A stretch of 54,528 nt of DNA from an uncultured Elusimicrobia bacterium (GCA_903873295.1 CAIQNV010000089.1:1-54528); one strand, 5' to 3'. Counted from the stretch's first letter, positions 1 to 8,255 are shown. Notes: generated from the sequence alone by a model not told the origin. Program-made: numbers and translations.

Positions 1-8
1 AAAAAGTT

Positions 9-95
9 CGGAGAGGAAGGGATTCGAACCCTTGATACCCTTGCGAGTATACAGACTTTCCAGGTCTGCGCCTTCAACCGCTCGGCCACCTCTCC
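9..95 (-). tRNA. tRNA-Ser (GGA anticodon)
   Basis: The minus strand folds into a class II tRNA. It has a 7-bp acceptor stem (GGAGAGG with CCTCTCC), a G discriminator, a D-arm with GGCCGAG, an anticodon loop with GGA, a long variable arm typical of serine tRNAs, and a T-arm with GGTTCGAATCC. The long variable arm and anticodon both point to serine (UCC/UCU codons). The 3' CCA is not encoded, so it would be added by a nucleotidyltransferase. The gene lies on the strand opposite smpB. Confidence 0.95.
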
Positions 96-190
96 CTCTG
101 TCGCACCCCGCATTCGCGGGGCGGATTAACCGCCGGGCCTCTAAAGGAACCCGGCCCGCGATAAAAACTGCGGGGCTGGATACGCTACGG
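96..190. other. Intergenic region with small hairpins
   Basis: The 130 bp between the tRNA and smpB hold three small inverted repeats: CCCCGC/GCGGGG around 105-120, GGCGG/CCGCC around 119-133, and GCCGGG/CCCGGC around 133-156. They lie upstream of the tRNA in its direction of transcription, so they could form part of a precursor leader. No open reading frame with coding character is seen. Confidence 0.4.
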
Positions 191-193
191 TGT

Positions 194-219
194 TATAATT
201 TTAGGATATTTGGTAAGAT
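194..219 (+). promoter_or_regulatory. Candidate smpB promoter
   Basis: Two -10-like boxes precede smpB. TATAAT at 194-199 has an upstream TG (extended -10). TAAGAT at 214-219 ends 6 nt before the ATG at 226. No good -35 is visible for either, and there is no Shine-Dalgarno motif before the ATG. The second box would give a leaderless mRNA and the first a leader of about 20 nt. Confidence 0.4.
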
Positions 220-225
220 GACACA

Positions 226-705
226 ATGGCGAAAGAGGAAAAGAAGGAAAAGATAGAGCCGGTGGCGACCAACCGCAAGGCGCGGCACGACTACCTTATA
301 ACCGATACTTACGAGGCCGGCCTATCGCTGCAGGGGCCGGAAGTCAAATCGCTGCGGCTCAAGCAGGCGACACTGACTTCAGCTTTCGCCCGGGCGGAGA
401 AGGACGGGCTTTATCTGTACGGCCTGCACATAGCGCCCTACGCTTTTAATACCCTGGAAGCAATCGACCCCATCCGGACGCGCAAGCTTTTACTGAGGCG
501 GCAGGAGATAAAGCGCCTCACCGGCGCGCTGACCATAAAAGGGCTGACCCTGGTGGCGCTTGAGCTTTATTTCAAGAACGGCTGGGCCAAGGTGCTGCTG
601 GGCCTTGCGAAAGGCAAGAAAGCGGCGGACAAGCACGAGTCCATAAAGAAGCGCGACATCGACCGCGAGCTGCGCAGGGAATTCAGGGAAAAATTCAAGG
701 GCTAA
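226..705 (+). CDS. smpB: SsrA-binding protein SmpB
   Basis: The 159-aa protein is the partner of tmRNA in trans-translation. It binds the tRNA-like domain of tmRNA and helps load it on ribosomes stalled at the end of broken mRNAs. Visible family features are the N-terminal NRKARHDY motif, the conserved segment LQGPEVKSLR, the YLYGLHIAPY strand, and the basic C-terminal tail (KKRDIDRELRREFREKFKG), which enters the empty mRNA channel. Length is normal for the family. No Shine-Dalgarno precedes the ATG. No ssrA gene is seen in this window. The gene stands alone between the divergent tRNA and a convergent barrel protein, with 8 bp to the latter. Confidence 0.97.
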   Translation: MAKEEKKEKIEPVATNRKARHDYLITDTYEAGLSLQGPEVKSLRLKQATLTSAFARAEKDGLYLYGLHIAPYAFNTLEAIDPIRTRKLLLRRQEIKRLTGALTIKGLTLVALELYFKNGWAKVLLGLAKGKKAADKHESIKKRDIDRELRREFREKFKG

Positions 706-713
706 GAGGCAGT

Positions 714-1430
714 TTAGAACCGGAACCCGGCGCCGGCGTTCACAAGCGCCCGGTCGTGAGTGTAGGTAAGCCCGCCCGCAAGATACCCCAATTTAAGTTT
801 CGCCCGCATGCCGACCGTAAACCGGGCGGCGGAGACGGAGACTTCTTTACCTATCAGAGAGGCGTCAGTTACTGTCTGGGCCTCAAGCCGCGTAAAATCG
901 TAGGCGACGCCGAGATACGGCGCCACCACCGGCACGTTGACCGAGCAGACAAGACCGGTATTAAAATGCACGGCGTAAAAATATTTATGCGTCGCCATGT
1001 CGGCCATGCCGACCAGCATGGCGTTGATCTTATATTTTTCGTCGGAGACGTTCCAGAGGCCGTAGCGCAGTCCGCCGCCTGCCACGGAGATCCCCTCAAA
1101 GGATCCGGCGCGCACGAAGCCGTCTATGCGGTACGGCATGCCGATCTCCGCCTGCAGAAAGCCCATGCCGAAAATGTTGTTTTTCTTCAGCACCGTATCG
1201 TTAAAGGAGGGCTTGAACTGGCCCACCCAGCGCACGCCGAGATCGAAGCCGGCGAAGCCCAGGGGCCTGGCGGTCTGGTTGGAGCCCGAACCGAGCAGGC
1301 CGCCGATATCGCGGGCAAAAGGTTTAAGGGAGCCGGCAGTCAGGTTCCGGAAATTATCGTAGTTCGCCGCGGCGGCGCAGGATAGACCCAGCAGCGAGGC
1401 GAAGGCGAAACAAATTATTTTTTTGGCCAT
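714..1430 (-). CDS. Predicted outer-membrane beta-barrel protein
   Basis: This 238-aa protein of unknown function begins with a clear signal peptide (MAKKIICFAFASLLGLSCAAAA). It continues as alternating polar/hydrophobic strands rich in Gly, Tyr and Phe, and ends in GAGFRF, a terminal-phenylalanine pattern typical of proteins inserted by the BAM complex. Those features suggest a small barrel of about eight to ten strands in the outer membrane. It starts 11 bp after the end of the GspE-like ATPase gene, so the two are probably co-transcribed. I do not recognise a named family. Confidence 0.65.
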   Translation of the reverse strand: MAKKIICFAFASLLGLSCAAAANYDNFRNLTAGSLKPFARDIGGLLGSGSNQTARPLGFAGFDLGVRWVGQFKPSFNDTVLKKNNIFGMGFLQAEIGMPYRIDGFVRAGSFEGISVAGGGLRYGLWNVSDEKYKINAMLVGMADMATHKYFYAVHFNTGLVCSVNVPVVAPYLGVAYDFTRLEAQTVTDASLIGKEVSVSAARFTVGMRAKLKLGYLAGGLTYTHDRALVNAGAGFRF

Positions 1431-1441
1431 TGCAGCTCCTA

Positions 1442-3253
1442 TTAATCTTTCTCGGCCGCTCCGCCCAGAACTTCCTTGACCGTAGTAAGCCCCAGCAGAA
1501 CCTTCTCCAGACCGTCCTGGGCTATGGTGCGCATCCCGTTCCTCATCGCGATCTCCTTCACGGGGATGGCGGAAGGGTCCTTCAGCAGCTGCAGCCGGAT
1601 CTCGTCGTTAAGGATAAGCAGCTCGTGCATGCCGACGCGGCCCTTGTAGCCGGTGTCCTTGCAGACATCGCAGCCCTTGGCCCTGCACAGCTTGGCTCCG
1701 GGCTGAACCTTGACCCCGTTAGCCTCAAAAACGGCGAGCTCCTCGGGCGTGGGATCGGCCTCCACCTTGCAGTCTTTGCAAAGACGGCGGGCCAGGCGCT
1801 GCGCCAGCACGGCCTTCATCGTATTGGCCACCACGAAGCGCGGCAGGCCCATCTGGGTGAGGCGCTCCAGGGCCGACGGGGCGTCGTTGGTGTGGATGGT
1901 GGAGAAAACCAGGTGGCCGGTCATGGCGGCCTCGAGCGCGATATGGGCCGTTTCCTCGTCGCGGATCTCGCCGACCATGATAACGTCGGGGTCGAGACGC
2001 ATGAAGGAGCGCAGCGCGGAAGCAAAGTCGAATTTTTTATCTCCGCCGAGTTTCACGTCGGGGTTCACGGGCACCTGGACGATACCGTCGATATTGTATT
2101 CTACGGGGTTCTCGGCGGTAATGATCTTGATGTCCGGGCGGTTGACATGGTTGAGGCAGGCGTACAGCGTCGTGGACTTGCCGGAGCCGGTGGGGCCGCA
2201 GACCAGCACCAGGCCGAAATTCTTCTTGCCGCCTATGCCCGCGAACTGCTGGAGCAGCTTGACTTCGGTGTCGGGCAGGAAGCCCATTATCTTTATGTCC
2301 ACGCGCACCGAGGAGCGGTCCAGGATACGCATGACGCAGGACTCGCCGAACACCGTGGGCACCATTTCCACGCGGAACTCGATGGGGTTGCCTTTGGCGA
2401 TGATCTGTATGCGGCCGCTCTGCGGGATGCGCCGCTCCGTGATATTCATGGAGTTGGACATGATCTTGATCTTGGCGCTGATGGCCTGGCGGAAAGCCCA
2501 GGGGATGCTGAAAGAGGCGGGGCGCAGCATACCGTCCACGCGGTAGCGCACCATCACTTTGGAAGTTTTACCGTTGGGATCTTCAAAGGGCTCGATATGA
2601 ATGTCGGAAGCTTTTATGCTGAGGGCGCCCAGGATTATGGCGTTGACGAGTTTTTCCACCTCCGGAGCGTTGGAGTCGATCTCATTGATATCTTTTTTCT
2701 CGGCCTCGGTGGCGAGCGAAAAACTTTCCTCCGCGCCTTCCGCCTTTGCCGCGTTCTGGCTCTGCTGCACGGACTCCATCAGCTTTTCTACCTGTACGTT
2801 GTCCTGCTTGCCGTAAACGGTATCCAGCACCCTGAGTATCCAGGGAGCGAGCGCCAGGTACGGCTTTATATCAAGCCCGGTGCGCAGGCTGATGTCCTCG
2901 ATGATCAGGAAGTCCCTGGGGTCCGACATGGCGAGGAAGAGGTCGTTCTCCTGCCGGGCGAAAGGGACGCAGATCTGCTTGCGCGCGATATGTTCGGGGA
3001 GCAGCTGCACGACTTCGGGCGGAGCCTCCACCTTGGAAAGGTCCACCGCCTTAAAGCCCCATTCGTCGGCCAGCACTTTCAGCAGTTTTAGCTCGGGGAT
3101 GAGTTTAAGCTCGGCCAGAACCTGCTGCAAAGGTTTATTGTCTTTTTTGGAGGTCTCCTCGGCGGCCTTCAGCTGCTCCTCGGATATGAGTTTCTCCTCA
3201 ATGAGGATTTCCCTCAAATTCCGTTTGCGCTGAAAACCTTTAGCCGGGGGCAT
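1442..3253 (-). CDS. GspE/PilB-family secretion or pilus-assembly ATPase
   Basis: This 603-aa cytoplasmic hexameric ATPase powers type II secretion or type IV pilus extension. Residues 10-150 match the N-terminal GspE/MshE domain. The ATPase core has Walker A GPTGSGKS (353-360), an Asp-rich segment after it, Walker B DPDVIMVGEIRD (421-432) and a His box (TGHLVFSTIHTND, 446-457). A zinc-binding tetracysteine follows (C492, C495, C528, C531). These features separate the GspE/PilB class from PilT retraction motors. No other secretion or pilus gene lies nearby, so the assigned role (PilB or GspE) is open. A strong promoter sits directly against the ATG, and no Shine-Dalgarno is present. Confidence 0.93.
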   Translation of the reverse strand: MPPAKGFQRKRNLREILIEEKLISEEQLKAAEETSKKDNKPLQQVLAELKLIPELKLLKVLADEWGFKAVDLSKVEAPPEVVQLLPEHIARKQICVPFARQENDLFLAMSDPRDFLIIEDISLRTGLDIKPYLALAPWILRVLDTVYGKQDNVQVEKLMESVQQSQNAAKAEGAEESFSLATEAEKKDINEIDSNAPEVEKLVNAIILGALSIKASDIHIEPFEDPNGKTSKVMVRYRVDGMLRPASFSIPWAFRQAISAKIKIMSNSMNITERRIPQSGRIQIIAKGNPIEFRVEMVPTVFGESCVMRILDRSSVRVDIKIMGFLPDTEVKLLQQFAGIGGKKNFGLVLVCGPTGSGKSTTLYACLNHVNRPDIKIITAENPVEYNIDGIVQVPVNPDVKLGGDKKFDFASALRSFMRLDPDVIMVGEIRDEETAHIALEAAMTGHLVFSTIHTNDAPSALERLTQMGLPRFVVANTMKAVLAQRLARRLCKDCKVEADPTPEELAVFEANGVKVQPGAKLCRAKGCDVCKDTGYKGRVGMHELLILNDEIRLQLLKDPSAIPVKEIAMRNGMRTIAQDGLEKVLLGLTTVKEVLGGAAEKD

Positions 3254-3260
3254 GATTATT

Positions 3261-3289
3261 ATTATAAATATATTAGCCGCGACTTACAA
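3261..3289 (-). promoter_or_regulatory. Sigma70-type promoter of the GspE/PilB gene, leaderless
   Basis: On the minus strand, TTGTAA (3284-3289) is separated by exactly 17 nt from TATAAT (3261-3266), which ends 7 nt before the ATG at 3253. Transcription would begin at or next to the start codon. No ribosome binding site fits in the space. Confidence 0.7.
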
Positions 3290-3297
3290 GGCGGTTC

Positions 3298-3636
3298 TTA
3301 CCGAAAACTCAGGATATCCCCCTCCGCAACGCGGCCGGCGCCGCGGCCGGCAGGCAGTTCAAGTACGCCCCTCGCGCCGCGGACCCAGGGAGAAAAGCGC
3401 CAGGGCTTGAGATTTTCTATCACGCGGAGCACTTTCAGGCCGCGGTCGAGAAACACCGCGTCTATCGCGAAGCTCATAAAACACATATGTATCATGGCGC
3501 AGGGCTCAAGCCAGAGGCCCTCCTCAGCACCCAGGTAACGCCGGGGGATGAGGCCGAAGAGCCTTGCGGCAAAAGTATCCGCCCGCGCGGCCGCGCCGCT
3601 GACGATAGTATCTTTAGTTGTGTTGAAAACTATCAT
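3298..3636 (-). CDS. DUF192 family protein
   Basis: This 112-aa protein matches the DUF192 fold. The signature is the segment GLWLEPCAMIHMCFMSFAID followed by VFLDRGLKVLRV, and the C-terminal strand with VLELPAG. The molecular function of the family is not established. Members are often exported, but this copy starts directly at the domain and has no signal peptide, so it is probably cytoplasmic or the N-terminus is short. It lies 31 bp downstream of the subtilase gene as the last gene of the efp operon. Confidence 0.85.
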   Translation of the reverse strand: MIVFNTTKDTIVSGAAARADTFAARLFGLIPRRYLGAEEGLWLEPCAMIHMCFMSFAIDAVFLDRGLKVLRVIENLKPWRFSPWVRGARGVLELPAGRGAGRVAEGDILSFR

Positions 3637-3667
3637 AGGTCATACCGGAGGCCGAACGGCCGGAGAG

Positions 3668-5266
3668 CTAACGGATCAAAGCGAATTTTCCTACGGCGGA
3701 GCCCTTGTCGGTCTTAACGCGGAAAAGGTAGACGCCGCTGGCCACGGCGGCGCCGGTCTCATTTTTTCCGTCCCAGGCCATGCCTTCCAGCTTTTTCACC
3801 AGTTCCCCCTCGGAGGTGTAAATTTTCACTTCCACGCCTGAAGCCGTCATTCCTTCGGTCAGGGCGAATAAAACCAGGCGCTGGGTTTTGGGCCTGAAAG
3901 GATTGGGGTAAGCAGCGGCTTTATTTGTGGAGGCGGAATTCATTGACCCGGTAACCGCAAGGCGCAGGGCCTTCAGCGCGTTTATGCGCCCCCAGCCGAA
4001 ATCGCGGTCCGGCCCCGGCGAGCCGAGGTCGTCGGCGGAATTCTTCATTTCGTTCCAGATACCGGCGGCCGTCTTTCCCGGTTTGGCCGACCAGAGCAGG
4101 GCCGCCAGGCCCGCGGCCATCGGGGAAGAGAAAGAGGTACCGGAGACGGAGGCGTAGCCGCCGCTTAGATCGGTAGTATAAAGGTCCACGCCGGGCGCTG
4201 TCAGCCCTTTGGTGCTCATCAAAGTATCGCTGTTAGAAAAAGAAGCCAGGTTGTCATGCAGGTCGGTCGCGCCGACGGCTATAACCCCGTCGCAGTTGGC
4301 CGGCGAGTCCATAACAGAGCCGCCGTTATTTCCCGCGGCCGCGAACATCATTATCCCGGCGTCAGCCGCGGAATTGACGGCGGTTTGAAGAGGGTCAGAA
4401 CAAGTTCCATTACTGCCGAGGCTCATGTTTATGATCACCTTTCCGGCCGCGGCGGTGTCATGAAGAGCGATCACGTCGTTGACGGCGGCGGCGATGGCGG
4501 TTTCACTGGCGCTGCAGGAGCCGTAGGCGGCTTTATCAGAGCAATCCGGGGTGCAATCTCCGTCGGCAAAAATCTTCAGGGACAGCAGTTTAGCGCCCCA
4601 GGACATTCCCGCTACTCCGATGGAATTATCCGAAACAGCTGCGGCCACACCCGCCGCCCTGGTGGCGTGATCGCAGGCGGCAGTAGTGGGAGCCGCGTCA
4701 TCCGACGCGCCGCCGCTCAGCGGGTCAAAAACGCGGCCGGGCAGCACGATCTTGCCGGCCAGGTCCGGATGCGAACCGTCGATGCCTGTATCCAGGATCG
4801 CTACCGTAACGCGGCTGGAAAACCCCGTCTCATATTCCCAGGCGCCAAAGGCCTGCACCTGCCCCAGGGCGTATTGCCGGCCGACGTACGGATCGTTCGG
4901 GACGCGGGAGGGCTTAAAAACCCGGTTCGGGGAAGCGGTCTCAACCTGCGGCAAACTGTCAAGCATCGACAGCCCGGCCGAAACACTAAGCCCTTCAGGC
5001 AGTTTTACGGACGAAAAATTAAAGCGCGGGAAGGTCGCGATAATATGGAAATTATTCTGCTCCAGGGCCGCGGCGGCGGCTGAAGTGGAAACACCGGCCT
5101 TGAACTTTACGATCGCGGAGCCGGCCGCGACTTCGAGACTGGAAGTTTTACCGGAGGCGGGAGAATACCGGGCGAGGCGCTCGGTCTTAAGGGCGAAAGC
5201 GCGGCCGCCCGGCAGAGAGAGAAGCAGGAGGATCAGCCCGGGAACCGCGCTCTTTGAGAACTTCAT
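3668..5266 (-). CDS. Secreted subtilisin-like (S8) serine protease with FlgD-like C-terminal domain
   Basis: This 532-aa exported protease has a signal peptide (about 1-25), then a propeptide-like region (45-115) of the inhibitor I9 type. The S8 catalytic domain has Asp159 (AILDTGIDGSHPDL), His200 (DHATRAAG), oxyanion Asn313 (AAAGNNGG) and Ser378 (SGTSFSSPMAAG). The usual HGTHVAG motif is altered to HATRAAG, but the catalytic His is kept. Several Cys in 199-252 may form disulfides. Residues 450-532 form a separate domain starting YPNPFRP, with the DGKNETGAAVASGVYLFRV pattern of FlgD-like/type A sorting domains. It lies 18 bp after the small secreted protein gene, within the efp operon. Confidence 0.92.
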   Translation of the reverse strand: MKFSKSAVPGLILLLLSLPGGRAFALKTERLARYSPASGKTSSLEVAAGSAIVKFKAGVSTSAAAAALEQNNFHIIATFPRFNFSSVKLPEGLSVSAGLSMLDSLPQVETASPNRVFKPSRVPNDPYVGRQYALGQVQAFGAWEYETGFSSRVTVAILDTGIDGSHPDLAGKIVLPGRVFDPLSGGASDDAAPTTAACDHATRAAGVAAAVSDNSIGVAGMSWGAKLLSLKIFADGDCTPDCSDKAAYGSCSASETAIAAAVNDVIALHDTAAAGKVIINMSLGSNGTCSDPLQTAVNSAADAGIMMFAAAGNNGGSVMDSPANCDGVIAVGATDLHDNLASFSNSDTLMSTKGLTAPGVDLYTTDLSGGYASVSGTSFSSPMAAGLAALLWSAKPGKTAAGIWNEMKNSADDLGSPGPDRDFGWGRINALKALRLAVTGSMNSASTNKAAAYPNPFRPKTQRLVLFALTEGMTASGVEVKIYTSEGELVKKLEGMAWDGKNETGAAVASGVYLFRVKTDKGSAVGKFALIR

Positions 5267-5284
5267 TGCCTTGTAAATTCCGTA

Positions 5285-5830
5285 TCAGGGCTTCCGGCCG
5301 CCGGATTCTTTGTTTTTCTTCGCCCAAGCCGCGATCACGGCCGATTCCACGGCGCTCTTGAAAGCCCCGTCGGGAAAAACCAGGCCGGGAGGGAAGGCGA
5401 TCCAGAAGGTCCCCTCCTCTTTGGAGGAAGCCATGACGCCGCCGACAGCCAGAAGCTCGCCGTCGAAAGTGATCTCGGCGTTGGCCACGCGGACCTTTGA
5501 CTTCAGCGGCTTGAAGGAATCCACCTTTATGACGGGGGCCGCAGGGGCTTTGGCGGGCTTGGTAAAGCCGTTTTTAAAGCAGCCCTCCAGCTTCCCATAA
5601 AGCGCTTTCGAGAGCAGCTTTATGTCGGTGTAGGTTCTGCCCTTATTTTCGGTGAAAGGCATTACCACGCCGCCTTTTTCATAAACGACAGCTTTCACGG
5701 CGATAGCGCCGAAAGTGAAATCGGCTTTGGCCGCGCCTTTTACCGCCGCCGGAGCTACCGCGGTTATTTCCAGCGCGCCCGCCGAGCGGACGGCCAGGCA
5801 GAGGGCCAGAATGCTAATGATGTTTTTCAT
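5285..5830 (-). CDS. Small secreted protein of unknown function
   Basis: This 181-aa protein has a signal peptide (MKNIISILALCLAVRSAGA). The mature part is rich in Ala, Lys and Val with alternating beta-type segments, and a predicted helix near the end (FKSAVESAVIAAWAKKNKE). I do not recognise a family. Its start overlaps the end of the HAD hydrolase gene by 17 bp and its end is 18 bp from the subtilase start. Co-expression with the protease makes a role as substrate, inhibitor or chaperone possible, but this is only inference from position. Confidence 0.7.
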   Translation of the reverse strand: MKNIISILALCLAVRSAGALEITAVAPAAVKGAAKADFTFGAIAVKAVVYEKGGVVMPFTENKGRTYTDIKLLSKALYGKLEGCFKNGFTKPAKAPAAPVIKVDSFKPLKSKVRVANAEITFDGELLAVGGVMASSKEEGTFWIAFPPGLVFPDGAFKSAVESAVIAAWAKKNKESGGRKP

Positions 5831-6503
5831 TTATCCTCCTGATTATCCCCACGATATCGTGTATGTCGTCCAGCTCGTAGTCGGCGCCGGAGACCTTAGT
5901 GTCGAACTCATTGCCGTATTTGGCCCAGGCGGTCCGCATGCCGAAAGCTTTCGCGCCCTTTATGTCCCGCTCGGCCCAGTCCCCGACCATCAGGGACTCG
6001 CCGGGCTCGACGGCGAGCATGCCCAGTATTTTTTTGAAAGGCTTGGGCGAGGGCTTCTTCTCGCCGGTATCGTCGAAGGTCACCACGTGCTCGAAGTAAT
6101 GGTGCAGGCCGAGGCCCACGATGCGCATCCAGACGCTCAGGCGCGGGGCGTCGGAGACCACGCCCATGCGCACGCCTCTTTTAAGCAGGTCGGTAAGCGT
6201 AAGGCGCACGTGCGGGTACAGGGTCATGTGACCCTCCTTGGCCCGCTTATAGCCCAGTATGCCGGCGGCCAGTATCTTGTAGTCTATCTGGCCGAACTCC
6301 TTGGTGAGGACTTTGTCGAAGATGTTCTGGTCCTCTATCCCTTCGTCCCAGTAGACTTTAAAGATCTTTTCCACCATCTCCCGCTTAGCCATGGCCAGGC
6401 CGGAGTCTATCATGGCGTCGACGGCCGCGTCCACGGCGGCGCGCTTCATGCGCATGAAGTCCATCAGCGTGTTGTCGATATCGAAAATAACGGCTTTGAT
6501 CAT
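5814..6503 (-). CDS. HAD-family phosphohydrolase
   Basis: The protein begins MIKAVIFDIDNTLMDF, the haloacid dehalogenase motif I with nucleophile Asp and acid/base Asp. Motif II is VVSDAPRLS, the motif III Lys lies in KKPSPKPF, and motif IV is MVGDWAERDIKGA. An alpha-helical cap sits between motifs I and II, as in subfamily IA. Enzymes of this kind dephosphorylate small phosphometabolites, and the substrate cannot be read from sequence. The ATG at 6503 puts motif I at the extreme N-terminus as usual. An upstream GTG at 6515 would add four residues. It follows efp by 23 bp. Confidence 0.9.
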   Translation of the reverse strand: MIKAVIFDIDNTLMDFMRMKRAAVDAAVDAMIDSGLAMAKREMVEKIFKVYWDEGIEDQNIFDKVLTKEFGQIDYKILAAGILGYKRAKEGHMTLYPHVRLTLTDLLKRGVRMGVVSDAPRLSVWMRIVGLGLHHYFEHVVTFDDTGEKKPSPKPFKKILGMLAVEPGESLMVGDWAERDIKGAKAFGMRTAWAKYGNEFDTKVSGADYELDDIHDIVGIIRRINEKHH

Positions 6504-6526
6504 AAGTTCAAACACTCACTGTCGCT

Positions 6527-7102
6527 TTACCGTTTCGGCTCGGTGTACCGCTCGACGTAAGCCATCGTGCGGGTATCCACGCGCACTTTGTCGCCCTCTT
6601 TTATGAACATCGGGACTTTTATCTCAAGACCCGTGGAAACCTTGGCGGACTTCAGCGTATTGGAGACCGTATCGCCCCTCACGCTGTCCACGGTTTCGGT
6701 TATTTCCATTATCAGGTTCGCCGGGAGCTTGATGTTGAAGAAAACACCGTTGAGGTAAAGTCCCTCTACCTGCATGTTCTCGGTCATGAACGGCAGGCTT
6801 GCCTCCAGCTTGGCCACCGGCAGGCCCGTCTGCTCGTAGTTCTCGTTGTCCATAAAATAGGCCATTCCCCCGTCCGTATAGACGTAGGTTTTGGGCCGCT
6901 TTTCGATGGAGACGTCCTTAAACTTATCTTCGGGACGGTAGGCGGTCTCTATTATCGAACCCGTTTCCACGTTACAGAGCTTCACGCGCACTACGGCGCG
7001 GGCCTGGGATTTGCGGTGATGCTGAACGCTCATAACCTCTACGGTCTGGCCGTTTTCGTTTATGAACATGTTCCCTTCTTTGAATTGGCTCGCAAGTATC
7101 AT
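6527..7102 (-). CDS. efp: Elongation factor P, non-canonical loop residue
   Basis: This 191-aa protein has the three-domain EF-P fold: an N-terminal KOW-like domain, a middle domain (from about 68) and the C-terminal OB domain ending GDKVRVDTRTMAYVERY. EF-P rescues ribosomes stalled on polyproline. The loop that reaches the peptidyl-transferase centre is usually PGKGxA with a modified Lys34. Here a gapless alignment gives R30-K31-S32-Q33-A34-R35, placing Gln at the Lys34 position. A good ribosome binding site (AAGGAGA) precedes the ATG. The gene leads the operon that continues through the HAD enzyme and subtilase. No EpmA/EpmB/EarP modification gene is seen nearby. Confidence 0.95.
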   Translation of the reverse strand: MILASQFKEGNMFINENGQTVEVMSVQHHRKSQARAVVRVKLCNVETGSIIETAYRPEDKFKDVSIEKRPKTYVYTDGGMAYFMDNENYEQTGLPVAKLEASLPFMTENMQVEGLYLNGVFFNIKLPANLIMEITETVDSVRGDTVSNTLKSAKVSTGLEIKVPMFIKEGDKVRVDTRTMAYVERYTEPKR

Positions 7103-7197
7103 TTGTGTCTCCTTGGTCAGTCTGAAGTCCGAGAGTACTAGAGTCTAAGCGTCTTAGAGTCTAAGATCAAGCGCCTGAATTCCCCGGCCGTTCCCGC
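7103..7197. other. Intergenic region with 11-bp direct repeat
   Basis: The 95 bp between htpX and efp contain the repeat TAGAGTCTAAG twice (7139-7149 and 7155-7165). Between the copies lies a small inverted repeat CTAAG/CTTAG. No terminator with a T-tract is evident. The function is unknown. Confidence 0.45.
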
Positions 7198-8238
7198 CTA
7201 AGCCTGCGGGTGGGCCGCCTGGTAGGCCATAACTTTAAGCGCAAGTATGCGCTTTTCCATAGGCGGATGCGTGGCCAGCAGATCGGCCGCGAAGCCCGTT
7301 TTTTCCTCTATCAGGCTGCCGCGGGGATCGGCGATGCACATATGCGCCACGCCGTTATTTATAGCGTTGGTCGGCATCACCGCCCGCCGTATTTTTTCAA
7401 GCGCCGAAATAAGGGCCAGCGGGTTGCGCGTCAGCTCCGCGCCGCTGGCGTCGGCCAGGAACTCGCGCTGCCGCGAAATGGCCATGGCCAGCAGGCGCGA
7501 AATAAGCGGCGCCAGGATAACCAGCACTATCCAGACGACAAAAACTATAAGCATTATCACGCCGCCGCCTTTGCGGCCCGAACCGCGCGAGGCCGAGGAG
7601 GCGCTCCTGCCGCCGTAGCGCATGCTGCGCCCGGCAAAGTCGCTCAGCAGCGCTATGGCGCCCATCAGCGCCGCGGTGACGGTCAGCAGGCGCATATCGT
7701 AGTTGCGGATATGGCTCATCTCGTGTGCCACCACGCCCTGCAGCTCCTCCCGGTTCAGCGAGGCCAGTATGCCCTCCGTCACGGCGATAACCGAATTTGA
7801 CGGGTTTGTGCCTGTGGCAAAAGCGTTCAGGTCGGGATCCGGCACTACATAGGCGGCCGGCAGGGGCAGGCCGGAAGCGGTAGCCATTTCGGCCACCACG
7901 TTCAGGAACTGCCGCTCCTTTTCTACCGACGAGACCGCCCGGCGGGCCATGGTGGAGCGCAGAACCATGCTAGGCCCGTTGATAAGACTGTTAACTGACA
8001 TCCCCAGGCCGACCAGCAGCGCTATAATGGTGCCGAATGGTATCGAGGTGGCGGCGGCCTGCGCCCGCAGCTCATAATAACCATCCGCGTTCATACGCAT
8101 CTGCGGGGCGCCCCGCGGGTTGAAATTAAGGTAGAAATAATCGAACCCCAGACCTATAAACAGAAAAAAAGCCACGAACACGGCTATCATCATAGCCGTC
8201 ATCCGCCGGTTGGAAGCCTGCTGTTCGTAGATATTCAT
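7198..8238 (-). CDS. htpX: HtpX-like membrane zinc metalloprotease (M48)
   Basis: This 346-aa integral membrane protease is of the type that degrades misfolded membrane proteins. Two N-terminal transmembrane segments are visible (about 16-36 and 65-85). The zinc motif is VVAHEMSHIRNYD, followed by two more hydrophobic segments (about 185-200 and 225-250). The third zinc ligand is Glu in REFLADASGAELTR. Length and order match HtpX/M48B. A lemA gene lies directly upstream, a pairing common across bacteria. The glycine- and serine-rich loop after the fourth segment (SSASRGSGRKGGG) is unusually low in complexity. No clear ribosome binding site is seen. Confidence 0.92.
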   Translation of the reverse strand: MNIYEQQASNRRMTAMMIAVFVAFFLFIGLGFDYFYLNFNPRGAPQMRMNADGYYELRAQAAATSIPFGTIIALLVGLGMSVNSLINGPSMVLRSTMARRAVSSVEKERQFLNVVAEMATASGLPLPAAYVVPDPDLNAFATGTNPSNSVIAVTEGILASLNREELQGVVAHEMSHIRNYDMRLLTVTAALMGAIALLSDFAGRSMRYGGRSASSASRGSGRKGGGVIMLIVFVVWIVLVILAPLISRLLAMAISRQREFLADASGAELTRNPLALISALEKIRRAVMPTNAINNGVAHMCIADPRGSLIEEKTGFAADLLATHPPMEKRILALKVMAYQAAHPQA

Positions 8239-8255
8239 CGCAAAAAATGTCGCAA

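Noticed and set aside
1430-3091. Long open frame antisense to the GspE-like gene
   Set aside because: It is a GC-rich shadow frame: no ribosome binding site, an amino acid composition rich in His and Gln without domain signals, and the opposite strand carries a clear ATPase. The same applies to the frames opposite the histidine kinase (16478-17929) and rpoD (33742-34629).
3668-5266. Proof of type IX secretion
   Set aside because: The YPNPF-type tail is also found in phyla without a confirmed type IX machine, and no por/gld gene lies in the window.
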